This document shows positions 33,060 to 45,316 of a stretch of DNA of 64,000 bases, piece by piece. Position 1 is the stretch's first letter, and the number at the start of each line of letters is the position of its first letter. The notes beneath the pieces were generated by a model, which was given only the letters and a program-made list of their open reading frames with translations, was not told the origin of the DNA and did no database searches. The translations under genes and the position numbers were made by a program. The stretch is from Branchiostoma floridae (Eukaryota; Chordata; Leptocardii; Amphioxiformes; Branchiostomatidae): contig NC_049996.1 in the NCBI RefSeq assembly GCF_000003815.2, forward strand, positions 3,519,144 to 3,583,143, written 5' to 3'.

Positions 33060-33680
33060 GATTATTGAATTTATTACCTTAGCCAAGAAGGTTATGATTT
33101 CAGGTACGTGTATCTGTTGACATGGACATCATAACTTGAAAAGTCGCGAATGAAACTACATGATATTTGCTATGTTGTAATGTGACATAAGTTTAGGCCC
33201 TCTGGTAGATTTTTCTAGGAACTGCAGGTGCCTTTTAGTTGCAAACTTGCAAACCTTTTAGTTGCAAACCTTTTAGTTGATAAGCCAAGAAGGGAAAAAT
33301 GAGCGTTGATGATCTCTGACCTGTAGTTAATGTTGATGAAGACTTACGTAAATGTGTGTCGATTATGCAAATAAGGGCCTCAATTGCATAAAATGTGTAT
33401 GTCGATTGTGGTAAATGACAGCAACTTCATATTCACTACATGGTATGTAACGTTATGATTGTGATAATGTAAGTTTTACTTGTATCTCATGTTCTTTCTT
33501 TCTTTTCTTTCTTTATTGACAATGAAACAACTCATAACACGGGTCTGCCTAGGCAGCTTTGGGCTGGTAGCAGCAGACCCATACATATGCAGACGAACAT
33601 ACACAGAATTCATAACAATAAACATTATAGTATGATACAATATAAAATAATCAACAACTATGAAATGTGCCATGCATCGT
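33060..33680. other. intergenic, no gene recognised
   Basis: AT-rich, with a short TTTAGTTGCAAACCTTTTAG duplication near 33235-33275. I see no coding or RNA gene. Confidence 0.35.
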
Positions 33681-33681
33681 A

Positions 33682-33790
33682 GATATCTATCTATCTATCT
33701 ATCGGTCGGCCGCGAGGCGGGCGACTGCAAGTCTCCACTGTTTCTTGTCGGCAGCCAGGGTTTTGATCTGCCCCGGTATCAGGGAAGATA
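33682..33790 (-). mobile_element. 3' end of a truncated LINE with (GATA)n tail
   Basis: The minus-strand translation of about 33700-33780 reads PGQIKTLAADKKQWRLAVAR, the extreme C-terminus typical of endonuclease/reverse-transcriptase polyproteins of non-LTR retrotransposons, followed by a stop and a GATAGATAGATA tail. Only about 100 bp remains. Confidence 0.55.
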
Positions 33791-33914
33791 TCAGGTAGAT
33801 ATCAGGTAGATATCAGGGAAGTTGATCTATTTGTTTACCACCAACATGTAGTGCAGAAATTGAACAGCATGTACCTGAAAATTATCTTGTGCATTAATTA
33901 AAAAATGCAAGTAA

Positions 33915-36484
33915 CTAGAAAGGCCGGTATTTGCTTAGGAGCAAATTCAGCTATTTTCACTCCGCTCTCCCTTTTATGCAAAAATGGACTTTTCCAAAAT
34001 TGAACTTGAAAAATCCAATGTGAGTACTGTACGGTAATCAAACTTTTATTTCTTTATTACAACACGCACACAGCATGCTAATGTTTCACACATTAACAAA
34101 GCAAGCACCATTTTACTTCAAGAAAAAAAAATTATGTCACAAACGGAAATTTTCTACAGATGCAACACGTTATGTGACCCTAAACGTTGGCATTACGTAC
34201 CCACAGCAGACAATAGCGTGGTTATGATTAAAGTTTTCCTGCTTATTTACACAAGGCAAGGGCAATTACTGCACTTATTCAAGGTTGTCACAAGCATAAC
34301 TAATCTTCATACAAGCAGACCTCTCCAAACAAACTGCACTACACTTTTAACTCTTTACCAAGATATGCTTATTAGCCGTTTTTAGCGAAGTGCAATTTTA
34401 AAAAAAATCCAATTGGATATCATGGCTGCTCTGCAATTACATTATCATTACAAATACATATAAATGTATGCACATTGTATTCAGACAAAAAGGATCGCAC
34501 TCTGTTTTTATACTTAGAGTTAATCAGCTAATACAGTATATTGATGAACAAAGCTAATTAGCGACTGTATGTTTGCACGGAGTCTGTTTTGCATATCTAA
34601 ATGTTTTGCATGCTTTTTGTCTGAAAAAAGGATGCAGCAATTGCAGTTATTATACGTCTGTTATAAACTTAACGTCCCATTTATTTTCCACATAAACTAA
34701 TCAGTTTATGATTATCTAATTATTCTGATTAACTGTTTGTAGTACAGTGCATTACTAAATTACACAGCATATACCATGACGTGGTGTCTGAAAAGTCATA
34801 AAAACTTATTCATGTCTGTCATGAAATACAATGTTTGAACTCATGGTTGGTATAATAATATCTCTAATTGTCACTTAGTTTACTAGTTACAATATTGTCC
34901 CAAATAGCCTAATCATACATAAAGCTGGTGTTTCTGTCACAGTAACGCTTCTTGTACGTGACTTTGCTATCCTCTCCTTGGTGTCTGTTGATGCCACCTT
35001 TGTAGCCAGTTGACTATTGTGTTCTCTGACAGGCCAGACTTTGTGGCATTAGTTGAGTTCGAGCACCCGACCAATAATGAATTTAGCACTGTCAAATTGA
35101 CACCCTCTATCAAGGCACAACCCCACCTGTCTGCACAACAGTCCTGGTGGTGTATCCTCTTCCTCCAGTAGAAAATAGAATAGAATACAATAATTAGTAT
35201 TTCCTTTGTGTAATTTCATGTACTGCCACCCAGAGTAAAAGGAAGATCCTTTTTGTTTGTTGATTAGAAAAAAAGCCACACCTGATTACATATATTCTTG
35301 TACAACCAACCTGAATGGACAATTCACAACATAGTGTAACGTTTGTACTAGTAGATTTGCCCTTGAAAATCTGTACTATCATATAACGTTACTATGGAAG
35401 AGAACTACTGTACACTTTTCACTGATAATTAGTAGAATCATATCATAATGTTTAATTAGTAGAATTGTAAGATATACTCTGTATTCTTTCTTTTTTCGGT
35501 GCAGTTTAAAGTTGGCCATACAAAATTGACTGTCCTTTTTGTCGTGTCAATAAAGCTTGATGATACAATACTAACGTTAGTACTGTCTCATCAGTCACTG
35601 CAAAGCGCAACAATATTCCATGCATGCGCTCCCACTTACCGCGGCATTCTGACGCTACGGTATCGCTTATCCAGACACTCTAAACGTGGGTAAATCAAAC
35701 AAAAACTACACAATAACGACGACAAGTTACACAAATTTGTTACTGCGTTTGTGTATTGTTGCCAATTTTAAGATAAACAGTACAATTTTTCACTTACTTT
35801 TAACGGACTTCTTCCCGGCGACATATATGTACTCCCAGCCGCTAAGTTGAAAAACCCTTCCTCATTGGCTGTACCCGAGCTGACCAATCAGGTCATCGCT
35901 TCCGCTAAGTGTCGGGCGCATATTGGTTCCCTTCTAAATTCAATTAGCCACAATGCACAGCTGCAGGTAAACAGCTTACGTCACGCGCGGAAACGTCCAT
36001 AACCATATATGGTGCAACGGACGCACGTGCAAACGTGACCATATATGGTTACACGCGCGAAACGCGAGCTCGGTGAAAATATGCGTAGATACCCCACCAA
36101 ATTGGCTTTTAAATGATTTTGAAGTGACGATTGGCCAAAAATAATACCGGGGTCCTTTTAATAAGTATCTCACGCAGTATCATACCAACTTTCAAGTCAT
36201 CTGGACGTAATACCTGGGCACGGGAGACATGAATATACAGCCGGGCCAGAAAACGACCTTAAAACATCCCTAAAATCATTGTAAAGGTATCTATCAAGAA
36301 AATGAGAAAAACGGGTCTGGGTATTGGCCCACTGTACCCTTGCGCCAAATTTCAGGCCATTTGGTCCAGGAACGACGGAGAGGAATCACTTTAAAGGTCG
36401 CGACAGGAGAAAGAAAGAAAGAAGAAACCGTATGAAAACAATATTTTCACTCGAAGCGTACCTACGGTACGCGGAGTGAAAATA
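33915..36484 (-). mobile_element. Helentron/HINE-like element, diverged copy D
   Basis: Same orientation as copy A. The 3' end is CTAG (33915-33918, complement) with the hairpin ATTTGCTTAGGAGCAAAT (33929-33946); its loop differs from A-C but both stem arms are kept. The 5' end at 36484 is a hairpin TATTTTCACTCCGCGTACC..GGTACG..AGTGAAAAT. The inverted block CGGAGTGAAAAT/ATTTTCACTCCG takes the place of the GTATGGCTGAAATAT pair of A-C. A GAAAGAAAG tract and the AAATTTCAGGCCATTTGGTC block are shared with the others, while the middle is largely different. It has no transposase ORF. Confidence 0.7.
36003..36048. promoter_or_regulatory. two perfect CArG boxes (CCATATATGG)
   Basis: CCATATATGG at 36003-36012 and 36039-36048, 36 bp apart, within element D, flanked by ACGT-containing repeats and a GCGCG pair. 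The motif fits the serum response factor consensus CC(A/T)6GG. Function is not shown; there is no adjacent gene start. Confidence 0.4.
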
Positions 36485-36729
36485 ATTAAGTGTTTTGCGA
36501 GATACAATAGTAAATATGCGTGTGAAATGCATACGTTTTGTTTTGAGATTTTGTTGATTGTCTGGTCTCGATATTTTAATATTAACATTTTCACGTTGTT
36601 TACTCCACGTTGCCTTTGAATATTTTAATGCTATCATATGAGTTTTGCGGAAAAAAATCTTAGGGTATCATTCTATGTGGGGCCTGAATTTGTTTCAATC
36701 GCTCTTCTTGACACTGCGAAATAGGTTCA

Positions 36730-36950
36730 TATACGCGTCACATAGTTATTCATGCGTATCACATAAAGTCCGTACGTTTTTGCATTGCACGTGATTCGTG
36801 CGGTTTTCATAAGATTCGAGCGTTTTCGCATAGTGATTCGTGCGGTTTTCATAAGATACGAGCGTTTTTGCATAGTTATTCGTGCGCATCACATTAGATT
36901 GGTTACGAATTGCATAAGATGCGTGCAAATGCTTAGGCACCCCTGAATAG
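36730..36950. repeat. diverged tandem repeat of about 42 bp
   Basis: Units of the type GATTCGTGCGGTTTTCATAA followed by GATTCGAGCGTTTTCGCATA recur about four times; the two central units are nearly identical and the outer ones diverged. The small minus-strand ORF of repeated NRTNHYAKTL is a by-product. Confidence 0.7.
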
Positions 36951-37892
36951 TGCCTCCGGGCGTTAACAGAACAAGTTGGACGGGTTTCAAGGTTTGCGCG
37001 ACCTCACTTGTGCTGCCTACGTCACCTGTGACCTTTGACATTAAAGTTGTAGTGCAACTTTTCGAAAAGTGCATTATTATAGACAGAAGTGACTCCGTGA
37101 CAGGTCATCGCTACTATACGTTAAGATATGACCTTCAACGTTGTCGTCCATATTGTCTCAAAGGTGAGAGAATGTTAACAGTACAGATTCTAGATCTAGG
37201 AATGAAGGAAGTATTCTGCCACCGTTAAAAGGGTTGGAGAAGCTACTAGACAAAGAAAGTTCTTAATCATTATATATTATATTATTATAGCCAACACAAG
37301 TATTAGAGTAGAATATTATTCATAACTGTTCATTGTCACTTGTATATCTCCTATATTTATACCATGTACTTGTAATTTGCCCTCGGGCACAAACTTACAA
37401 ATAAACTTCTCTATTATAGAAAGCTTGCAGATTGGGTGTTATCGTATATCCTCCAGGGGCGCTGTAGAAACAAGAAGTGAAGGTAGAAAGCATGTGCTGA
37501 TAACTATCAATGCTGTGTAAGGCTTAGGTATACGTCCTAATGGAGAATAGGGGCACTGGGCTGTTTTGTGGTGCTGTAAATTTCGGACGTGATCCCTACG
37601 TGGCCCGTGGGACACTATTGAGGCTCTTATGGTATTTTTGGGGCCGGCCGGGCACCGAGTAGAATTTAAGTCGGACTTAAAATCAACACGGGACCCGGTA
37701 ACAAATAGACGCCGTGACCTACCTGTGGGGAACACCGAGCCCCCCCCCCCCCACACGGGACAAATTTCTTATGTTTGTGAAAAGGAAAAAAAAATTACGT
37801 AAAAATATACATAAAATACATGTGATGCCTATTACTATTACATTATTACTATCCTTTTACGTCTTGTGTAGTTTGTGTCTTCTATATCAGAC
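36951..37892. other. intergenic, no gene recognised
   Basis: No supported gene. A short AT-rich stretch with AATAAA near 37400 and a GGGGCCGGCCGGGC block near 37640 are the only landmarks. Confidence 0.35.
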
Positions 37893-38145
37893 TTTTCGTT
37901 CCCGAAAGCTGCCCGGCCGGGCCCCGGTTTGGAAATGTGAAGTAGGCCTAAGGCTAACGTCACATATCCAAAACGGGGCCCGGCCGGGGATGTTTAAGAA
38001 AAGAAAAATTGAAATTTATACGTAAAAATATACAATTGTAATGTCCAAGACTATTCTCTTAACGTATTGTGTAGTGTGGTGTCTTCTTCGTTCCCGAAAG
38101 CTGTCCGGTCGGGCCCCGGTTTGGAAATGTGACGTAGGCCTAAGT
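37893..38145. repeat. palindromic GC-rich dispersed element, two adjacent copies
   Basis: At 37893-37998 a left half (TTCCCGAAAGCTGCCCGGCC..GGTTTGGAAATGTGA) faces an inverted right half (TCACATATCCAAAACGGGGC..GGGATGTTTAAGAAAAG). A further left half follows at 38085-38145. Single halves occur at 959-1010 and 58668-58722. The block sits about 60 bp upstream of the NXPE-like start codon, so it may contribute to that promoter. Confidence 0.7.
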
Positions 38146-38201
38146 AGTTGTAAATCTTCTATTCTATCTAGATTACAGTATCGACATATCCGTTGTTAGC
38201 A

Positions 38202-41200
38202 ATGAGAGCCATAACTTGGAGGAGGACTGTATCTGCAACCGGTGTGCTGATCATGATTTCCATGACGGTATGTTTATTTTCACGTTGCTATGGCTGCGTC
38301 TTAACTTTTTATTCCATGCAGTCTCGTAGAAGGCGTTTTTACTTCACAAAGAGCATGACATACTAGTATCATCATGACCTATGGTATGTAGATATTTTGT
38401 ATATGTTAAATTTGATACAATCAAGTTCTTTTTTCCTTGAGCAGAATACATGCAATTTACATACCTACCTACCTGCCTAGTCCCTTGACCTAACATAATC
38501 AAGAAGAAAATTGTCTAAACCCTCTAACGTTACGTTCAATGGTAGGACTCTCAAACATGTGACATGTGTAACTGAGAAAGCAAAAACGTCGATGCTAGAA
38601 TGACCATTTTGTCATGATAAGACTTTCATTGGAAAACTTCTGTGATTTGGATGGAAAATATGATCCACTGATATCATTCGTGCAAATGAGGACATACTTA
38701 GTAATTTGCATAATCAATATGTAGCCTTTGTGATACGTCAGTCGTAAAGGCCTACATCATTTGGCAAAGCCGTGAGGTCGAGGAAATGGGAACATACAGA
38801 AGTAACTGAATCACGATCATACAAGTATATCAAGTAATGGTACTGTATCGTTCTTGTAACGTTATGTCCTACAGGCGTGGTGGATTTTCTATCTACGATT
38901 TAAGCCCTGGGGCCAATACACTACATACTATCAGGGTGTTCTAAATCCACTGTTGTCGAAACGTCGCCTCGTCATGGAGCCACCAGTTCAACCTTGCCTC
39001 CTCAACCAGTCTCTTCACTTCGACCAGACCACATACCCAACCTACACGGAGGTTTTCGTCTTAAACAGGGACCGCCTGTATCGCAAAGGAGACGTCCTTA
39101 CCGTCAAGGTGGTGGCAAGAGATAAAGAAGGAAGGCCGAAGACGTACGGAGGAGACTTTTTCCGTGTCAGACTGGTCAGCAGTGACCGTTCGCTACAGGC
39201 CAGTAGTGCCGGTCACGTCACTGACCACTGTAACGGCACCTACACCGTGCAGTTCCCACTCTACTGGGTAGGGGGCGTTTCGGTGAGTCCAAATCACGGT
39301 GTTCTATGATGGAAAAGTGCATGTGGTTGCTTTTATTTCACCTTCGCCTAGAAGGTTGTGTTTTCGTGTGTGTGTGTTCGTTTGCTTGTCTGCTCTTGAT
39401 GATATTTGTTGGTAAGGGGTTAGCAACTTTACCAATAGCGGCTTTCTTGTGAACTGCAGCAGAACTTCTGGCCTTGATGTCTCGTTTTCTGCTTGTTAGT
39501 TACATCTTTCCTGGCCACCGGTAATGCATTTTTGGCGACGACTCAATGGCGAGCCTAATAGTATAGTGTGCGTCCGCTTGACAAGAATTCCCAAAAATCC
39601 GTAGGCATGTGTGGAATTTTCCCCCGCATGCGTAGTAGTATAATCTAAATATTCCCCTGGAAATTTGTTTTGATGACGTTTTCTTTGCCATTGTCCCTCC
39701 CCGAATTTGAGTATTTGAGAATGTATTTTGCATTTGCTGCACAGATAGATGGCTTAATATGTGTTCTTTTGCGACGCATATGCTGCTGTCGTCAAATACT
39801 TCTTTTCCTGACCTTATATTACAATTGTAAGACCATATATATATCCGTGCACAAAATAAAGCGCTTACCAACAAGCTTTCGATCAGTCCTCTGATCCTTC
39901 TCAAGTTGAAATGACCCAGAGCCTAAGTCGCACATCCGGAACGGAAGCGTGACGTCAGTAAAGGGTCAAAGGTGCTTGGCAGTCGGTATCGGCCCCCGTC
40001 ACTGTTGAGGGAAGGTGGATGTGCTCTGATGTAGATGGCCTCTTTTACTCCCCTGAGAAATTAATCAGAAAGTACTACTTTACCTGAACTTTTGATGTTT
40101 TTTGCTTTACAAATTTCTATGACAGGACCAATATGTAAAACGTTACAACTTTCTCTGTCTACTTCTCCTTCCTTTGACATAGTCTGCAATTCAAACAGTA
40201 TGCATCGCAAAAGCAAGCTTTTAAAAAAAAGGTACATGTTAAATTTCACACCAGATAAAGATCCAGCTTGTCCATCCTAGCGAGGCAGTGAAGGTTCTAC
40301 AGAGACTGCGACAAATTCCGAACAAGAGAGTCTTCTACTGCAAATTCGAGGATCAGAAGACCAATTCTAAATCTAAACAGCAATGCTTCAGCTCTAACAA
40401 CCCCAGCCTACCACCCCACCGACAGTGCGATTTCTCACAACCAGAGGCAAACGGAACCTGGATTTGTGAGAAACCGGAGAAACTACCGTGTTCCGCCATC
40501 ACAAAGTGCCAATGGTACTATAAGGGCATAACAAGGGTACTGGGATTCGTGTCTGAAGCGGAAAAGAAACTTTCCAAAAAGTAAGTTTTAAATTTTGTGA
40601 AGATTTCCACCAATAACTGTATAAATTTATCAGATAATTATCTCTTTGTAATGCTTATAAAAGTATATATTGTGTTTCCGATAGCAGTAGGTAAAACAGC
40701 TTACACATGGCCCAAGTATGAAGTTCGCATACTTTACCATTAAAGTACATTTACACATTCACTGTAGCTATGTAAATTAACCCATAATTTGCATATTTGT
40801 CGCCTGTATGCCCCACCTGTCACAAATGGTATACGTATCAGATGTGCTATTATGGAAAACAGTGGAATTATGTTTCTTCTCATTAATCATGTATGTCCAT
40901 TCTTAATTTGCATAATTTATTTACGTCTGGTCCAGCATCTGTTGAATGTTGTTATCTAGTAAATATTCACGGGAGCTTACATTGATTCTAACGTCTTGTG
41001 CCACACAGGCCATATCTTGAGACTGAACTTGACGTAGATCCCAAGGAGCCCATACGAGTCCTTGAGACAGAACTGCCCACACCAGAACACCTTCCAGCGT
41101 GTACCGGGAACACGCGTGAGTCCGGAGCTTCGCTGGGACATTGGTCAGGCAAGGTGTGGAAGTCAGCGGTCTGTAATGTCCGAGTCTTCACTAAGGAAGA

Positions 41201-43613
41201 CATCCGGCAATGCCTGGCTAACAAGACCGTGTACATGCAAGGTATATATCAGTAGTGTTCTAGTGGTCAGCAGTTCTAGAGTATCAATACTATTATAGCT
41301 ACTTGTAGATAGTTGGAAGTACGTGTAAAGTCTAGGGGTACCGGTACAATACCGTTTTTTCTTAATGGACCGGTCCAGGAAAACCGGACCTGAAAAATTC
41401 TGTGGACCGGATAATGAACCTATTGGAAAATGAACACATACTATGATCAGCCATTCACACGTTTCGGGGCTTACCGGTCGAGGACAATAACAAGAACGAA
41501 GTACTTAGAGTATATATATTGAAGTTTTACAGCCAATAATACAAAGGTAGTTGTCCTTGTAGGATTTTAAAACGCCAGTTGGAGTCGAATACTCAAAAAA
41601 GACTTCTTTGTTGCGAACTGGATCATTGTTTTGAGTATCGTCCCTTCACAACTTTTCACATGCTGAATCAGGTCCAGGTCCAGGTCCAAACTGGGACCTG
41701 ATCATCTGGACCTGAACCGGACCTGGACCTGAAGTTTCATTCTGTATCGGCACCTACCCCTAGCTAACGTTCACTGTGTTGACTTAACCTTCGCAGGGAA
41801 GATTCTATTGTCAGAGCTGTGTGATTGTATAACTCGGGAAGTCTTGGGTGGATGATATTCTGTACTAATATGCTCGTACGTGTTGACAAGGGTAACAAAC
41901 GCCCCCTAGTCTCTTTTAATACGGTGCTGCAGTGGAACTTCCGGTTTTGATATCTATCCATATTTGATGCCATCCATATAATCAAATAAGCATGGCCTAA
42001 CATATCGTATTCAAATTTTATAAATGTTCAACGGCAACATATTTTCATATATGTTTCAAACATGTTTCTATATCCTAGGTGACTCTACCATTAGGCAATG
42101 GTGCGAGCGTTTGCAGAAGGTTGTACCGCTGCACAACGACGACAGAACCATGGATTCTGATGGTTTGCCAATCTTTTCTTTAAGACTTACTAGGACTCTT
42201 TTGGTCAACAACACGTTTTCGAATAAGCAGCATGTACAACGGTGTCCTGGATACTTTCTTTTTCTGACAAAGCCAAAAAATTGACATTTAACCTTATCCA
42301 GACTGGGCTTTTTGGCATTCCCTTTCCTGGGTGGGGGTGGGGCTCATTTGCCCCCCCCCCCCTTTCGTAATTTCAAAACGGCTTACTGTACGATCATCAA
42401 ATTGACAGAAAGTGATGTGCTCATTAAGGTTTTTATTTCTGAAATTTTGATATCGTTATGACGTAGCATGACGTAATTATGACATCTTTGATTGACTTTA
42501 TTTGCTAAATCTGGGAATTCCCATAATACCAAAAGAAATCACACAAAATGTTAACACTAAAGGGTTTCTTATCAATAGTTAAGTCTTCTAAGACTTTTGT
42601 TGTGAAAGGCCAACTTCATGACGTCAAAATGACGTCATGAAATGACGTCATATGTGTTTCAGCTATCACTTTCAATCCGCCATCTTGGATCATCAACCTA
42701 AAATGTCTAAGTATTGATACATGTTTGTCAACATATATCCCCAAAGCCCCACAGAAATGGATCATGGATTGAAAAACGTTCCCATGAATGTTTTTTTTGT
42801 AAGAAAATACAAAATTATAGTAAAATCCGATCAAAAATAAGCTGATTATACTTCTTATCATGATACGGTCGGCCATCTTGGATTCTGACCGATTACGTCA
42901 TATCATTAGCATTAAATTCACCCCCGTGAACTACACGACAGGGCGTCTTTTCCAACTTGGGACCTAAGCCTAAACGGGAGGCTTAGATACATGCGACGAT
43001 CCAAAGAATGCCTTCAATTTTCAATCGTTTGATGAATGAGACAACGCTGTAAGGAAGATGACTAACCCGTAATTGGTACATTTTTGTTGCAGTTTTTCAA
43101 GTAAGTCACAACCTCCAGTGGAACATCTCTGTTCGCTTCCGGTTCCATCACCTTCCAGTACAATTACGAGCTTGGGTAAATTTTCATGGCTACCATTACA
43201 CTGTTGATGAGCTAGACGCCGCCCAAGGAGGCCCAAATATGGTGATAGTCCTAAGTTTGTGGTCCCACTTTACGAAAGAGCCACTGGACATGATTCGATC
43301 TCGTCTGTACGCCATACGGGGCGCCATACATCGTCTCCTGCGCAGGAGTCCCGGCACGCGAGTTTTCGTGAGAACTGGGACAACGCGACAACACAAGGGA
43401 GGACTGTTGGAGTACTACCTGCTAAATAGCGACTGGCTAGCTTACGAAATCACGGAGGCGATACGAGAAATATTCCGGGAGGATCCAGACGTGGTCGTGT
43501 TGGACACGTGGGACATGAGTGTTTGTCAGCCGGGGGAAGACAACGTTCACCCAGATCAAACAATGGTGGACAATCTACTTAACAGGCTGTTGTCTCATAT
43601 CTGCCCAAACTAA
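38202..43613 (+). CDS. NXPE-like: NXPE-family protein (neurexophilin + PC-esterase domains), 6 exons, 541 aa
   Basis: Exons 38202-38267, 38875-39282, 40267-40580, 41009-41241, 42079-42162 and 43093-43613 join with GT..AG borders and matching phases (0,0,2,1,1) into 542 codons including the stop. The N-terminus (ATGVLIMISM..AWWIFYL) is a signal anchor, broken by intron 1. Residues about 60-160 are the neurexophilin-like domain (YGGDFFRVRL, DHCNGTYTVQFPLYW); LVHPSEAVKVL follows. The C-terminal GDSL/PC-esterase-like domain starts at GDSTIRQW with the nucleophile Ser, then VIVLSLWSHFT, and ends with D-x-x-H in EDNVHPDQ. Length and order are typical of NXPE proteins (about 550 aa), type II Golgi/ER proteins thought to modify glycoproteins. 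An AATAAA lies at 43743. It is flanked on both sides by the LRR paralogues. Confidence 0.92.
41332..41763. mobile_element. MITE in NXPE-like intron 4
   Basis: Ends CTAGGGGTACCGGTACA and TGTATCGGCACCTACCCCTAG are inverted repeats. Inside, clusters of GGTCCAGGTCC and GGACCTGGACC are themselves mutually complementary. About 430 bp, no ORF. Confidence 0.65.
42619..42650. promoter_or_regulatory. three TGACGTCA (CRE) octamers in 32 bp
   Basis: Perfect palindromic cAMP-response elements at 42619-42626, 42630-42637 and 42643-42650 in NXPE-like intron 5, with looser ATGACGTA sites near 42460. They would bind CREB/ATF dimers. The same octamer is frequent in other repeats of this window, so it may be part of a repeat rather than an intronic enhancer. 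Confidence 0.4.
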
Positions 43614-43742
43614 GAGGTTTGGGCAGGTGTATGGCTATTATGATTTGCATCTTTAGTATATTTTGATGTATGTCGAAACCCATTTCATGATTTCCCCCTG
43701 TTTATGGACTCATACCGGACTTATGCTGTCCCATGTATTTGA

Positions 43743-43748
43743 AATAAA
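43743..43748 (+). terminator. polyadenylation signal of the NXPE-like gene
   Basis: AATAAA 130 bp after the stop codon, with a second copy (AATAAAG) 15 bp on and a T-rich stretch downstream. Confidence 0.5.
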
Positions 43749-43769
43749 TAAAAAATCCAATAAAGAAAC

Positions 43770-44930
43770 AGTTCTGCTGGAGATGTTTTATTTTATATTG
43801 CAAGAGAATTGTTATGCTACCACGTACACGTACAGTACGTACCTTAGAATATATGCATTAGAATTCGAATCTTGAAAAATGAAAATAAACAATTGTTTTG
43901 GGAGGTACAATAGTAATAAATACGGACGTGGCTTACAAAAAGCGTACGGAAAAAAGTGGTTGTCGCAGAGGAACAATTGAAGCAAATACACAACTTTGGA
44001 GAAATTTGCTCGTTCATCTTGGACGGTGCTCGATGCTGCAAATATTGTCTGATTCCTAAAGTTGCATAGTGATTGAGGGTAAAACGGCCATGTTGTTGCC
44101 AAAAATGCAATCTCAGAACTGTTTCCTTATTCATTGTCAATGACATTTAGGCAGAACTGATTAAGCTCTACAAATTCGGTGTGTCTATCAACCTATTTCT
44201 TGGTGTCCAGAGGTGACAATAAAAGCAAATGCACAAATTCAGGACCAAGGATGCTATGAACACGCGAGTTCAGAAGACAACATGGAGTAAACAACCTGGA
44301 AAATGTAAATATTCAAATAGGCAAATTCAAACAAGAAAACCTTCTCTCATAAAGTAAGACACAATCAACGTATTTATTAATATTGTACCTAACAAAACAC
44401 TTGGTTGATCACAGTTTGAGATTAGAATTTCCATGCATAGATTTTAGGCTCATACTGTTTAGGGTCTAAACCCCATACATGTTGTCGCAGAGCAATTCAG
44501 AGCCTAACATTTTGAAAAACAAGTCGTATTAACATTATCACAATTATACCAAAGTACATAAGTAGCGAGTATAAAGTGTCTGTCATTTAGAAAACCGTGA
44601 TATTCTCTTAATCAACTATGCAGATGAAGTCCTTATTTGCTAGTCAACAAAAGATTACGTTGGTCTTCAACAACGTTACGTACAGAAATCATCAACGTTC
44701 GTTACTGCCTTCTTGAATTATCCTGTGTCAAAGTTTGCAACTAAAAGGCCCCTGCAGTTCCAACAGAAAGCTGCTAGAGGGCCCAAGCGTATGTCACTTC
44801 ACAGCATATCAAATATCAATAGCATATCAAATATCCACGACTTTTTACCTATGATGCCCATGGTTACAGATACACGTACCCGAAACCATAACCTTTTTGT
44901 AGAAGGTAATAAATTTCCATAATCATGAAG
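43770..44930. other. intergenic, no gene recognised
   Basis: AT-rich. The overlapping minus-strand ORFs at 43.8-44.1 kb have no domain-like character. A short AGCATATCAAATATC duplication is at about 44805-44840. Confidence 0.35.
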
Positions 44931-44999
44931 CTTTGCTCAGACAATTAACCCCACCCTATACGTATATGACTAATCCAATCTTGTTTGTCACATTTTGAC

Positions 45000-45130
45000 G
45001 GAAAATCTACCCAACGTTCGCAGCTGACAGACACAAGTGCCACTAGAAGACCAAAACCTTCTTTCTGACTTGCCAGCCCGGAAAGGACGAACTGAAGCTA
45101 TTAAGACTAGCTTAAAAGGTAAGTTTAAAG
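45000..45130 (+). other. non-coding first exon and promoter of LRR paralogue 2
   Basis: Contains GACACAAGTGCCACTAGAAG and AAAGGACGAACTGAAGC, matching the first exon of paralogue 1 in inverted orientation, and ends at two possible donors (AAAAG|GTAAGT, exon end 45118, or AAAG|GTGAGT, exon end 45130). Upstream, ATCTTGTTTGTCACATTTTG matches the paralogue's promoter. Confidence 0.6.
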
Positions 45131-45316
45131 GTGAGTATAGTTTTGTTCAGCCATACTTCATTTTCTAAATTGCGTATCTTGTAACTTACTGTAAGTCAAT
45201 GTAGGTCTGTGGCGCTTGACATGGCAAAAATCAGGAGTGTGCAGTATATTTGAGTTTGAAGCTGAAAACAATCATATAATCTAGTAACACATTGGAAGAC
45301 AGAACGCATGTTCATT

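Noticed and set aside
34950-35170. Minus-strand sequence with SNATKSGLSENTIVNWLQRW resembling the helix-turn-helix of an ISXO2/Merlin-type transposase
   Set aside because: The match is short, the frame breaks on both sides, and no DDE residues can be seen; too weak to call.
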